A DNA stretch of 64,000 nucleotides from positions 186,001 through 250,000 of the forward strand of contig NZ_JAAVUY010000010.1 of the NCBI RefSeq assembly GCF_018449695.1, in the 5' to 3' direction. Numbering within the stretch: the first letter of the stretch is position 1; every line of letters starts with the position of its first letter. Positions 8,334 to 17,199 of the stretch are shown here, one piece after another. The position numbers and the translations under genes are program-made. The DNA is from Bradyrhizobium sp. dw_411 (GTDB lineage Bacteria > Pseudomonadota > Alphaproteobacteria > Rhizobiales > Xanthobacteraceae). The notes beneath the pieces were generated by a model. That model was given only the letters and a program-made list of their open reading frames with translations, did not search any database and was not told where the DNA came from.

Positions 8334-9776
8334 CTATTTCTGCGGCGCATCGCGCCGCTTGTGCACCACTGCGACGCCATCGCTGTAGACGCGCTGCCAG
8401 TCCGGCAGCCGGTCAAGCATCGCGACCGCTGGCGTATTCGGCTCCAGTAGCGTCGCACCGAATTTGTACCGGTCGAGCAATTTGAGCAAATCGTCGAGGT
8501 CGGCCAGCGACAAATCGCGATTGTAGCGCTCGATGAATTGGCCGCCATACAATTCGCTGCGGCCGTCGATGAAAGTGGGAATGCCGGCGAAGATCAAATA
8601 GCCGCCGAACGAATAATCGTTGAGCACGGGGCCCGCCTTGGTAAGACCGGCGCTGGCCACGGCCGCCGCAGGTGTATTTCGCGGGGCCGGACGTATGTCG
8701 CGCACCAGCACGAGCGCGGTCGCCATGATCATCGCACCGAGTACCGCGAGGTTCATGCCTCGCGCCGAGTCGGCGGCGTCCTCGGCCCGTGCGCCGAGCT
8801 GCCGCGCCAGCGGTGCCGCGAGATAGAGCGGCGCCAGCATTGCCAGCAGGTCCGCATTGCGTACCTGCGCCAGCGCGAAGTGTATCAGGCCGATTACCAC
8901 CAGCGCCCGCACCAACGGCAACGTCACCCCGCGCGACAGCGCGAAGATGCCCGCCAGCAGCAGCAACTCGAAGGCGCCGACATGGCCGAAGTCCTGCGGC
9001 CGCCATTCCCCGATCCAGCCGAGCGCCTGCCCGGCGCTGAGCGTCGTCAGCGGCATCAGCAGCGGCTCCGGTCCGTAGGGTGTCAGGCAGGACGCCACCA
9101 GCGCCAGCGCCGAGAACGGTAGCCAGCGCAATATCACGCGCGGCCATTCGCTACGCTTCTCGTTCAATAGTGACTCGAGCGCGGCGGGCCCAATCAGCCC
9201 CAGCCCCAGCACCACGCTACCGTGCAGGTTTGCCCACAGCACCAGCAAGGGAAGCGCCCAATAGGGCGGGGGTGCCCGACGATCCATGCCATGCACCAGC
9301 GCCGCGGCCCAGGCCATCATGACAGGCAGTGTCAGCATATGCGGCCGCGCCAGCAGATGCGGCGCCAGCAACACGATCGCCGCAACGACCATCAGCAGCG
9401 CCGGAGTCGGCGCCAATTCGCGCAACAAAAAACGCGTCAGCATGCCGATGGCGAGCGCGGCTGCGGCGGCCGCCAGCGCCACGACGCCGGACCAGCCGGC
9501 GAGCGTGAACGTCGTCGCATAGATGACTTCCGACAGCCATTCGAACGCGATCCAGGGCTCGCCGGGCATGGAAAAAGAAAAGGGATCGGTGGTCGGCACC
9601 GCGCCATGCGCGATGATCCAGCGCCCGACCGCGATATGGGAATAGGTATCGGGATCGTTGAGCAGCCGCGGCCCGAGCGTCAGCAGCAGGACATAGACGC
9701 CCGCGCCGGCCAGCCAGGGCAACGCCGCCTGCGCCGGGAACGGTTTAGCCGTGCTGCGGATGACCTCGTCGCTCAT
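8334..9776 (-). CDS. Polytopic membrane protein, GT-C-like, function unknown
   Basis: This is a 480-residue protein with about 10-11 membrane segments. The first loop contains LNDPDTYSHIAVGRWIIAHG followed by DPFSFSMPGEPWIAFEWLSE, a conserved feature of an uncharacterised family of proteobacterial membrane proteins that resemble GT-C glycosyltransferases. The C-terminal 120 residues form a soluble domain with NDYSFGGYLIFAGIPTFIDGR. It is transcribed toward the preceding gene with only 17 nt between the stop codons. No clear ribosome site is seen upstream of the ATG. Confidence 0.75.
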   Translation of the reverse strand: MSDEVIRSTAKPFPAQAALPWLAGAGVYVLLLTLGPRLLNDPDTYSHIAVGRWIIAHGAVPTTDPFSFSMPGEPWIAFEWLSEVIYATTFTLAGWSGVVALAAAAAALAIGMLTRFLLRELAPTPALLMVVAAIVLLAPHLLARPHMLTLPVMMAWAAALVHGMDRRAPPPYWALPLLVLWANLHGSVVLGLGLIGPAALESLLNEKRSEWPRVILRWLPFSALALVASCLTPYGPEPLLMPLTTLSAGQALGWIGEWRPQDFGHVGAFELLLLAGIFALSRGVTLPLVRALVVIGLIHFALAQVRNADLLAMLAPLYLAAPLARQLGARAEDAADSARGMNLAVLGAMIMATALVLVRDIRPAPRNTPAAAVASAGLTKAGPVLNDYSFGGYLIFAGIPTFIDGRSELYGGQFIERYNRDLSLADLDDLLKLLDRYKFGATLLEPNTPAVAMLDRLPDWQRVYSDGVAVVHKRRDAPQK

Positions 9777-10118
9777 GGGCGGCGAAGGTAGAGCGGCAAC
9801 ATTAACCTTTCTTTACCGGGTGCCGCCCGCCGCCGGTGCTGATCGAATTATCCCGCTATTTCAATCGCATACGCGTTCAAAACAGGGCGCCATTTGCGGC
9901 TGGTCATCATATGACAGCGCTGCGTCCGGTATGGCCGGTCTCGCATGCAATCACGGCCATGGTGTTTTGGCTTGTCATGGCCTAAAGCACGCCCATCTCA
10001 ATCACATCCCGGGCCGCGCGCAGTGTATCTGCCGGGCGCGTCAGCTTCGATCCCACCTGGGGTTCGAGGCGCAGTTCGGTATTCCCGGTAAAACACAAAT
10101 AATAAGGTCGGCCATCTC
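9777..10118. other. Intergenic region upstream of the RNA helicase; no gene seen
   Basis: This 342-nt divergent spacer separates the membrane-protein gene (minus strand) from the helicase gene. It contains an inverted repeat, GGCCATG at 9955-9961 and CATGGCC at 9976-9982, which could form a leader hairpin. The helicase GTG start is preceded by only a weak AAGG at about 10104. Long structured leaders are known for cold-shock helicase genes in other bacteria, but no promoter is certain here. Confidence 0.4.
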
Positions 10119-12215
10119 GTGACATTCTTGACCACAAGCCCGCCGCTTGCCCGAGCCCTGGCGGAGCGCAACTATGATCAGCCGACGCAAGTGCAGACCG
10201 CCGTGCTCGCGGACAATGCTGTGGGCCGCGACCTCCTGGTTTCCGCGCAAACCGGCTCGGGCAAGACCGTGGCTTATGGATTGGCGATTGCGAAAGACCT
10301 TCTCGGCGATGCCGAGCGGTTCGAGCGGGGGGCCGCGCCACTCGCCTTGATCGTGGCGCCGACGCGTGAGCTCGCGTTGCAGGTCCATCGCGAACTGGAA
10401 TGGCTTTATCAATATGCCGGCGCCCGTGTCGTTTCCTGTGTGGGCGGCATGGATCCGCGGCGCGAGCAGCGCGAGCTGGCCGAGGGTGCCCACATCGTGG
10501 TCGGCACGCCCGGACGGCTGTGCGATCATTTGCGGCGCGGCCGTCTTGACGTCTCGGAACTGAAAGCCGTGGTGCTCGACGAAGCCGACGAGATGCTCGA
10601 CCTTGGTTTTCGCGAGGATATGGAAATCATCCTCAAGACCACGCCCGATACGCGCCGGACGCTGTTGTTCTCGGCGACACTGCCGCGTGGCATCGTCGCG
10701 CTGGCCAAGCAATACCAGCACGAGGCGTTTCGCGTCGAGGTCGCGGGCGATGAAGGCGGCCACGCCGATATCGAATATCGCGCCATTAGAATTGCCGCCG
10801 GCGATGTCGAGCATGCGGTGGTCAATGTGCTCAGGTTCTTTGAATCGCCCAGCACGATCGTGTTTTGCAACACGCGCGAGGCTGTGCGCCACTTGCAGGC
10901 GACGCTGCTGGAGCGCGGCTTCTCGGTGGTCGCACTGTCAGGCGAATTGACCCAGAACGAACGGACGACAGCGCTGCAGGCGCTGCGCGATGGACGCGCC
11001 CGGGTTTGCGTGGCGACCGACGTCGCGGCGCGCGGCATCGATTTGCCGAATCTCGGTCTTGTCGTTCATGCGGATCTGCCGAACGACGCCGAGGTGCTGC
11101 AACACCGCTCCGGCCGCACCGGGCGTGCGGGCCGCAAGGGCGTCAGTGTCCTCCTGGTAGTGCCGGCGCGCAGGCGGCGTGCGGAATTGCTGCTCAATCT
11201 CGCAGGGATCGATGCGGTCTGGGGCACGGCGCCGACCGCTGAAGAAATCCGCAAGCTCGATCAGGAGCGCATGCTGCAAGCGGATCTATTCGCGCAGGAA
11301 GCCACCGCCGAAGATCTGACCCTCGCGAAGATGTTGCTCGCCGAGCGCTCGCCCGAGGATGTCGCGGCCGCATTGGCGCGATTGTACCGGGCGCGGCTGC
11401 CATCGCCCGAGGACATTCTCGATCCCGGGCAACATTCCAGCCGATCGCGCGACGATCGCGGCCGGGACAAAGATGGCAGACCGCCACGCGGCGGCGACCG
11501 CGATGCCGGGCCGCGCGCGAAGACGGGAAAATCGTCGCCGCGTCACGTCATGGCCGAAGGCAGCGTGTGGTTTCGGGCTGCGATCGGACGGCGGAAAAAC
11601 GCCGAAGCGCGCTGGCTATTGCCGATGATCTGCCGCCGCGGTGGTATCGACAAGCAGGACATCGGCGCGATCCGCATCATGGATACCACCACCGAGTTCG
11701 AAATCTCGCAGCGGGTCGTCGATTCCTTCACCGCCAAGATCAAGCGGCCCGACAAGGAAGACAATATCCGTATCGAACTGCTCGGCGATGCGCCGCAGGG
11801 GGAGTCACCCCAAAGTCAGTCGCCGCAGGAAAAGCGTCCGCACACGCGACGTGAAAATGAAGACACCGGCCGCGACGCGCGTCAGAGCGATGAATTCCGC
11901 GACGAGCGAAAGCCGAAGCACCACGGTAAGTCTCACAGCGACAAGCCGTATGAAGGCAAGCCCTACGCGGGCAAACCGCGCGACAACAAACCTTACGAGG
12001 GCAAATCTTTCGAAGGTAGGCCTCGCGATGACAGACCGCGCGATAGCAAGCCTTACGAAGGCAAACCCCACAGCGACAGTCGCGCGCGATTCGACAAGGA
12101 CGCGGACCACAAGAAAAAGCGGCCCCCGCACCATGCCGGAGAGTCACGGTTTGCCGGCGCGCCTGCGGGAAAGCCCGGATTCAAAAAGAAAGCCAAGAAG
12201 AAACATCGCGGCTAA
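10119..12215 (+). CDS. DEAD-box ATP-dependent RNA helicase with DbpA-type RNA-binding domain and repetitive basic tail
   Basis: This is a 698-residue protein starting with GTG. RecA-like domain 1 shows AQTGSGKT (motif I), PTRELALQ (Ia), TPGR, VLDEADEMLDLGF (II) and FSATLP (III). Domain 2 shows TIVFCNTREA, VATDVAARGIDLPNL (V) and HRSGRTGRAGRKG (VI). Residues about 475-555 form a DbpA-like RNA-binding domain (SVWFRAAIGRRKNAEARWLLPMICRRGGI). The last 130 residues are low-complexity, with reiterated KPYEGKP and RPRD units. The family unwinds structured RNA in ribosome assembly, cold adaptation and mRNA decay. The repetitive tail is longer than in E. coli DbpA. Confidence 0.93.
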   Translation: MTFLTTSPPLARALAERNYDQPTQVQTAVLADNAVGRDLLVSAQTGSGKTVAYGLAIAKDLLGDAERFERGAAPLALIVAPTRELALQVHRELEWLYQYAGARVVSCVGGMDPRREQRELAEGAHIVVGTPGRLCDHLRRGRLDVSELKAVVLDEADEMLDLGFREDMEIILKTTPDTRRTLLFSATLPRGIVALAKQYQHEAFRVEVAGDEGGHADIEYRAIRIAAGDVEHAVVNVLRFFESPSTIVFCNTREAVRHLQATLLERGFSVVALSGELTQNERTTALQALRDGRARVCVATDVAARGIDLPNLGLVVHADLPNDAEVLQHRSGRTGRAGRKGVSVLLVVPARRRRAELLLNLAGIDAVWGTAPTAEEIRKLDQERMLQADLFAQEATAEDLTLAKMLLAERSPEDVAAALARLYRARLPSPEDILDPGQHSSRSRDDRGRDKDGRPPRGGDRDAGPRAKTGKSSPRHVMAEGSVWFRAAIGRRKNAEARWLLPMICRRGGIDKQDIGAIRIMDTTTEFEISQRVVDSFTAKIKRPDKEDNIRIELLGDAPQGESPQSQSPQEKRPHTRRENEDTGRDARQSDEFRDERKPKHHGKSHSDKPYEGKPYAGKPRDNKPYEGKSFEGRPRDDRPRDSKPYEGKPHSDSRARFDKDADHKKKRPPHHAGESRFAGAPAGKPGFKKKAKKKHRG

Positions 12216-12256
12216 ACCTAGCGCGGGATGGCATTAGGTTGAATCGGTCCACTTCA

Positions 12257-12372
12257 CCTCTCCCCTTGTGGGAGAGGTCGGATCGCATCGTCAGATGCGA
12301 TCCGGGTGAGGGGTTAAGCTCCATCGATAGACCGTAACCCCTCACCCCAACCCTCTCCCACAAGGGGAGAGG
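12257..12372. repeat. Palindromic intergenic repeat element with nested inverted repeats
   Basis: The element is bounded by perfect 21-bp inverted repeats at 12257-12277 and 12352-12372. Inside are a second inverted pair of 13 bp (12304-12316 with 12335-12347) and a 10-bp hairpin (12280-12289 with 12294-12303, loop GTCA). Each outer arm is itself a small hairpin (CCTCTCCC/GGGAGAGG). It lies between convergent genes. The composition fits the widely scattered palindromic repeats of Bradyrhizobium-type genomes. It could also act as a bidirectional terminator. Confidence 0.85.
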
Positions 12373-12419
12373 GGGCGCACCTTCGCTGCCGTTGCAGATC
12401 GATCTAATCTCATCCTGCT

Positions 12420-13184
12420 CTACAAAAACCGCGTCGGCCACATCATGGTGCGCCACATATGCGCGGACGGGCTGTTGTCGAGGCCGAGGCCTTCCTTTGG
12501 CTGCTTGAAATGCCGGCCGATGATATCCGTGAAGTCCTCCAGGTCGACCTTGGCATCGGGGTCGAATGAATAGAGGTCGTTGAGCGTGATCAGGCGGCCC
12601 GTCATATAGTATTTGTGAGCCCGCGCGCGTTTATATTCATCGACCACGTAAGGTTCGGGCTGAAAATCGGGACCGAACCATTTCGTGTAGGCTTCCGGAT
12701 ATTGGTAGCCGACGGATTCGTCCGGAAAGAAACGCAGCGCCTGATGGGCGCGCACCGCCCAGCTTATTTCCTCGTCCACATAAGGCTCGATCATTTGGGC
12801 GCCCCAATAGCCGTGGTCGCAGCGGATGAAACCCGACACCGCGACGTCGTGCAGCAGGCAGGCGAGGATGACCTTCTCGCTATGGCCGGCCTTTTTGGCG
12901 AGCGCGGCGCTCTGCAGTAAATGCGCGGTCGAGGTGAAACGGCTTTTGAAATAGTCGATCAGCGTGGGCTTGGCCGGCATTTTTGGAAGACGCCGGTCTT
13001 CCTTCATGACCAGGAATTTGCCGGGATTGCGCGCCAGCACCTCGCCGGTGTCATCGTTGGTCTTTCCGTCGGCGAGATTGAACAACGCCGACTTGATGAC
13101 GATGCGCTCGAGCTCATGCGTCATGTGCTCTTCGAGCGCGTCGGCGCGTTCGGACAAAGTCATCGCATGCGCGTGATCATTCAT
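12420..13184 (-). CDS. HD-domain family protein
   Basis: This is a 254-residue protein. The core HLLQSAALAKKAGHSEKVILACLLHDVAVSGF has the spaced His and His-Asp of an HD metal-dependent phosphohydrolase fold, and SWAVRAHQALRFF may supply a later His. The C-terminal half includes EYKRARAHKYYMTGRLITLNDLYSFDP. A strong GAGGAGG ribosome site precedes the ATG. The substrate is unknown; HD proteins range from nucleotidases to inositol oxygenase-like enzymes. It lies upstream of a hydratase-like gene on the same strand, with 206 nt between them, so a shared operon is possible but not certain. Confidence 0.75.
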   Translation of the reverse strand: MNDHAHAMTLSERADALEEHMTHELERIVIKSALFNLADGKTNDDTGEVLARNPGKFLVMKEDRRLPKMPAKPTLIDYFKSRFTSTAHLLQSAALAKKAGHSEKVILACLLHDVAVSGFIRCDHGYWGAQMIEPYVDEEISWAVRAHQALRFFPDESVGYQYPEAYTKWFGPDFQPEPYVVDEYKRARAHKYYMTGRLITLNDLYSFDPDAKVDLEDFTDIIGRHFKQPKEGLGLDNSPSAHMWRTMMWPTRFL

Positions 13185-13390
13185 CTCGACCTCCTCGCGG
13201 TACGGCGATCGGGGAACGTGCTACGGAATCTTCAGCCGAATCGAAGCTGTATCGCCGTGAAGACATTCTATCAGAATCATCGGACGGATTCGCGGCTTTC
13301 ACGCAAGCTTGTCCCCGACGCCTGCATGTTTTGTAAGCAAGTAGAAATTTAATTTCGTTCAAAGGCGTCGACGCGAAAGAACCTCGCGTC

Positions 13391-14182
13391 TTATTTCTCC
13401 GCCAACCGCACCTCGACCGAGCCGATCGGCGCCAGCTCAAAACGATACGTCGCGTCTTCGGTTGGAAAGATCGTTTTAATCACGCTGCCGGTCATCACGA
13501 TCTGGCCGGCTTTCAGCCCGACGCCGCGCGACGCCAGTTGCGTCGCCAGCCACGCGACCGAATTGAAGGGATGGCCAAGAATGTCGCGGCCGTGGCCTTC
13601 GCCGATTGCGCCACCATCCCTTGTCGCGCGTCCCAATACGCTTTCGAGATCGGGCCACGTTGTCGCGAATTCCGACAGCACGATGCCGGCGTTCCAGGAA
13701 TTGTCCGCGACCAGCGAGCGCACATCGAGATGGGCATAGTCCGCGCTGCGATCGTCGACGAGTTCGATGGCGGCGCAGACGCCGTCGATGTGCGGCCGGA
13801 TCGCTTCGGCGGTCAGCGGCGCGCTCGTGGCCGGGATATCCGATTTGATGCGGACCGCGATTTCGAATTCGAGGCCGAGACGCCCGAAATCCGAACGTTT
13901 GATGGTCGCGCCTGATCGGTGCAAGCGGCTTTTGAGCACGACACCCGCGATCGGATGGTCGATGCCGCAAAACGCCTGCATCGTCGCCGACGTCAGCCCG
14001 ACCTTATAGCCGACGGGGGCGCCAAGCTCACGTTGCAGAAGCGCGACGTAGCGGTCCTGGATGTCGTAGGCGCCAGTGATCGCAGCGGGTGCGTCCGGCG
14101 GACTGAGCGTCTTGAATTGCCGATTGGCCTTGTGTTCAGCCAGCAACCAGTCGGCTGCACGCCGGGCCGCGATCTCTTCCAT
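13391..14182 (-). CDS. 2-keto-4-pentenoate hydratase / 2-oxohept-4-ene-dioate hydratase family protein
   Basis: This is a 263-residue protein, the usual length for MhpD/HpaH hydratases. The metal-binding residues are visible as LGLEFEIAVRI (two Glu) and AAIELVDDR (third Glu). GYKVGLTSATMQAFCGIDHPIAG and GHPFNSVAWLATQLASRG are family blocks. These enzymes add water to 2-hydroxy-dienoates in the lower part of meta-cleavage aromatic degradation; close relatives are oxalocrotonate decarboxylases. No meta-cleavage dioxygenase lies next to it, so the pathway is unknown. Confidence 0.88.
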   Translation of the reverse strand: MEEIAARRAADWLLAEHKANRQFKTLSPPDAPAAITGAYDIQDRYVALLQRELGAPVGYKVGLTSATMQAFCGIDHPIAGVVLKSRLHRSGATIKRSDFGRLGLEFEIAVRIKSDIPATSAPLTAEAIRPHIDGVCAAIELVDDRSADYAHLDVRSLVADNSWNAGIVLSEFATTWPDLESVLGRATRDGGAIGEGHGRDILGHPFNSVAWLATQLASRGVGLKAGQIVMTGSVIKTIFPTEDATYRFELAPIGSVEVRLAEK

Positions 14183-14249
14183 GGACGTTCTCCCTTTTGC
14201 GCGATCCTAACGCGCCCAGGGATTCGCGGCCATGATAATCTGTCGCGCG

Positions 14250-15875
14250 TCAATGCGCGCCGGCTCCGCTGGCGCCTTTCACTTTCCGGGTCAGCAACAC
14301 GGCGATCGCGGAGACCACCAGCAACGCGCCGAGCACCACGAACGCATCGCTGAAACCCATCACCAGCGCCTGATGCTTGACGGCATTGCCGAGCGCCACG
14401 ATTGCCCGCTGATGGGCGGCCGCGGGATCGGAAACGCCGTGGGACAAGAAATAGTCAGTCATCGCGGCGATCCGGTTGCGCACTTCCTCGCGGCCGAGCG
14501 TCACGGATTGTCCGATGATATTGGAATGAAACTGCTCGCGCTTGGTGATCACGGTCGCCAGTACGGCCGTTCCGATCGCGCCGCCGAGATTGCGCAACAT
14601 ATTGCTGATCCCGGAAGCCGCCGCGGCATCCTGCGGCGCGATGTCGCCTGTGGTCACCGAGGTCAGCGGCGTCAGTACCATGGCCTGGCCGATGGCACGC
14701 ACGATATTGGGAATCCAGAACTGATCGCCAGCATAGTCCGGCGACATCGTCGTGTTCATGAAGCAACTGGCGGCAAAGATCATCAGGCCGACAAAAGCGA
14801 TGTAACGGGTGTCGAAGCGCTTCATCAACTGCGGCACCAGCGGGATCAAAATGAGCTGCGGCAGTCCGGTCCATGCCAGCACCGAACCGATTTGTTCGGC
14901 GTTATAGCCTTGCGCCTCGCCGAGATAGGCCGGCAGCATATAGACCGAGCCGAACAGCGCGAAACCCAGCAACGTCATCGCGATCGTGCCGAAGCCAAAA
15001 TTGCGTCCTTTCAGCAGACGTAGCTGGATCAGCGGCTTTTCGGCCGTCAGCTCGATCCAGACGAACAGGCTCAGGCTGACCACGGCTACGGCGGCAAGCC
15101 GCAGGATGAAGGGCGAGGCGAACCAGTCGTCCTTGTTGCCTTCCTCGAGCACGGTCTGCAATGCGGACAAGCCGATCGCCATGGTCGCGATGCCGGCCCA
15201 GTCGCCCTCCTTCAGAAGCTTGAGCTGCATCGGCTGGCGCTCCAGCGTCGCATAGAGCGCGGCCACCATTACGGCGGTCGGGATCACATTGACAAAGAAG
15301 ATCGTCCGCCAGCCGTAATTCTCGGTCAGATAGCCGCCGATGGTCGGGCCGATCGCGGGCGCGAAAGTGACGGACAGCGCGAAGATCGCCAGTCCGACCG
15401 GCTGCTGGGCCTTCGGCAGCTTGGTTAGCACCAGCGTGAACGCCATCGGGATCAGCACGCCGCCGGCAAACCCCTGCAGGCCGCGCGTGGCGATCATCGA
15501 CGGCAGATCGTGGGTGAACGAACAGGCGACTGAGAACACCGCGAACAGCGTCGCGCTCACCAGCATATAGATGCGGAAGGAAAATACCCGGCTCAGATAA
15601 TCGGTGAGCGGGATCACGATGATCTCGCCAATCAGATACGACGTCGAGATCCACGATCCATTATCGACGCCGGTTCCGATGCCGCCTTCGATATTGAGCA
15701 GGGAGGCGTTGGTGATCTGGATGTTCAGGATCGCCATGAACGAACCGATCATGGCCGCGAGCACGGCGATCCAGGTCGTGAGGCTGGCGCGGTCCGGATC
15801 GGCCGCGGTTGGTTTAGATGTGGTGAGCGAGATCGGCTGCGCGGACATCGAGGCGGACGGGCTCTGAAGGGACAT
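14250..15875 (-). CDS. DHA2-family MFS multidrug efflux transporter (EmrB-like)
   Basis: This is a 541-residue transporter with about 14 membrane segments, the DHA2 (EmrB/QacA) architecture. FMAILNIQITNASLLNIEGGIG is the characteristic first helix, and FAPAIGPTIGGYLTENYGWR is the antiporter motif C. The ATG at 15875 has an AGGAG ribosome site. A longer frame exists upstream but lies inside the partner gene. The gene start overlaps the end of the HlyD-type gene by 62 nt. It pairs with that gene to export drugs or lipophilic acids across both membranes; no outer-membrane channel is encoded here. Confidence 0.92.
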   Translation of the reverse strand: MSLQSPSASMSAQPISLTTSKPTAADPDRASLTTWIAVLAAMIGSFMAILNIQITNASLLNIEGGIGTGVDNGSWISTSYLIGEIIVIPLTDYLSRVFSFRIYMLVSATLFAVFSVACSFTHDLPSMIATRGLQGFAGGVLIPMAFTLVLTKLPKAQQPVGLAIFALSVTFAPAIGPTIGGYLTENYGWRTIFFVNVIPTAVMVAALYATLERQPMQLKLLKEGDWAGIATMAIGLSALQTVLEEGNKDDWFASPFILRLAAVAVVSLSLFVWIELTAEKPLIQLRLLKGRNFGFGTIAMTLLGFALFGSVYMLPAYLGEAQGYNAEQIGSVLAWTGLPQLILIPLVPQLMKRFDTRYIAFVGLMIFAASCFMNTTMSPDYAGDQFWIPNIVRAIGQAMVLTPLTSVTTGDIAPQDAAAASGISNMLRNLGGAIGTAVLATVITKREQFHSNIIGQSVTLGREEVRNRIAAMTDYFLSHGVSDPAAAHQRAIVALGNAVKHQALVMGFSDAFVVLGALLVVSAIAVLLTRKVKGASGAGAH

Positions 15876-17088
15876 GGCACACTCCTGAAATCGTCGTGGG
15901 CGTTTTAGTGGCGGCGAGGCGGGCAGGGCTCGATGAGCGCGTCTCGATGCTGGGAATGACCGACATGCCCGGCCGAAGCTCAAGCGGCGATGGGCCGTTG
16001 CCGTCGAGCGCGATCCTGACGGGGATGCGCTGCACCACCTTGGTGAAATTGCCGGTGGCGTTGTCCGGCGGCAGCAAAGCGAATTCCTGGCCGCTGGCCG
16101 GCGCGATGCTGTCGACATGGCCGTGGACGATTTTGCCCGGGAAGGTGTCGACGGTGATGTCGACGGCCTGGCCTTCACGCACGTCGGTGAGCTGCGTTTC
16201 CTTGTAATTGGCCACCACATAGGCGCCCTCGACCGGCACCACCGACATCAATTGCGTACCGGCCTGCACGTACTGGCCGAGGCGCAGCGTGCGGTTGCCG
16301 ACCACGCCATCGATCGGCGCTGTGATGGTGGTGTAGCCGAGATTGAGTCCGGCCTGATCTTCGACGGCTTCGGCGCGGGCGGCGGCGGCCTTGGTCTGGA
16401 CGATCTCGGCGTTGAGCAGATCGACCTGCTTCAATGCGGAAGCGAGATTGGCGGTATCGCGCGCCAGCGTCGCGTTGGCGCCGGCGATGCGCGCTTGCGC
16501 CTGTTGCGCATTCTGCACGCTGCCCGAACCATTCGCGGCCAGATCCGTGTAGCGCTTGTTGTCCTGCGCGGCGAACGTCACATTGGCCTGATCGACCAAA
16601 ATGGTCGCCTTGGCGGCGTCGATCACGGCCTGCTGGACTTCGAGCTGGGCCTGTTTGCTGGCGATCATCGCCTTGGCGGCGCCGACATCGGCCTTGGCCT
16701 GATCGAGCGCGACCCGGTAGTCGCGGTTGTCGATCCGCGCCAGCACCTGGCCGGCCTTGACGCGCTCATTGTCCCTGACCAGCACCTCCTGCAGATAGCC
16801 CGGAACCTTGGGCGCGATGGTGGTGCTGTCGGCCTTGACGTAGGCGTCGTCGGTGGAGACCAGATATTGGCCGACGGTCCAGTAATCCCAGCCATACCAG
16901 CTCGCGCCTGCCAGCACGGCAATCGCCGCTCCCGTCATTAAGAGCTTGCGAAAGTTGAACTTTTTGCTCGCTGCCGGCGGCGCGGCGGCGGTGGTCGCTT
17001 CGGCCCGGCTCAAAGGCGCTACGGCCTCGATGAAGTTGGCGGTCGGGACCGGCTGCTCGGCCCGGAACGAAGTGGAATGGACGGTCAT
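15814..17088 (-). CDS. HlyD/EmrA-family membrane fusion protein
   Basis: This is a 424-residue periplasmic adaptor with one N-terminal membrane helix (LLMTGAAIAVLAGASWYGWDYW). The barrel-sandwich half-motif STDDAYVKADSTTIAPKVPGYLQEVLVRDNERVKAGQVLARID follows, then a coiled-coil region rich in Ala and Gln. The ATG at 17088 has a GGGAG site; an in-frame ATG at 17118 lacks one. It links the EmrB-like pump to an outer-membrane channel. The 3' end overlaps the EmrB gene by 62 nt, an unusually long overlap. The extra C-terminal residues (about 20) look unlike the family and may be an extension caused by a lost stop codon. Confidence 0.9.
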   Translation of the reverse strand: MTVHSTSFRAEQPVPTANFIEAVAPLSRAEATTAAAPPAASKKFNFRKLLMTGAAIAVLAGASWYGWDYWTVGQYLVSTDDAYVKADSTTIAPKVPGYLQEVLVRDNERVKAGQVLARIDNRDYRVALDQAKADVGAAKAMIASKQAQLEVQQAVIDAAKATILVDQANVTFAAQDNKRYTDLAANGSGSVQNAQQAQARIAGANATLARDTANLASALKQVDLLNAEIVQTKAAAARAEAVEDQAGLNLGYTTITAPIDGVVGNRTLRLGQYVQAGTQLMSVVPVEGAYVVANYKETQLTDVREGQAVDITVDTFPGKIVHGHVDSIAPASGQEFALLPPDNATGNFTKVVQRIPVRIALDGNGPSPLELRPGMSVIPSIETRSSSPARLAATKTPTTISGVCHVPSEPVRLDVRAADLAHHI

Positions 17089-17133
17089 GGCGGCTCTCCC
17101 AGTGGGTTTCTCCGACATGGAGAATTAGGAAAC

Positions 17134-17173
17134 TTGACAATTTCCAAAATAGACCCGATATTGAAACTGTCAA
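17134..17173. promoter_or_regulatory. Divergent promoters with palindromic operator (TetR/EmrAB-type system)
   Basis: Inverted repeat arms TTGACAATTTC (17134-17144) and GAAACTGTCAA (17163-17173) match at 10 of 11 positions. Each arm begins with a -35-like TTGACA, one per strand. The plus strand has GATATT (17157-17162) at 17 nt spacing toward the TetR gene. The minus strand has TATTTT at 16 nt spacing toward the HlyD gene. A repressor bound to the palindrome would block both promoters, so it is the likely operator for the adjacent TetR protein. Confidence 0.75.
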
Positions 17174-17199
17174 TAGGATGACTGGCATCATATAAAAGC

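Noticed and set aside
11935..12080. Short regular repeats that could be mistaken for a CRISPR-like array
   Set aside because: The units are in frame, encode KPYEGKP-type peptides, lack unique spacers and are part of the helicase tail.
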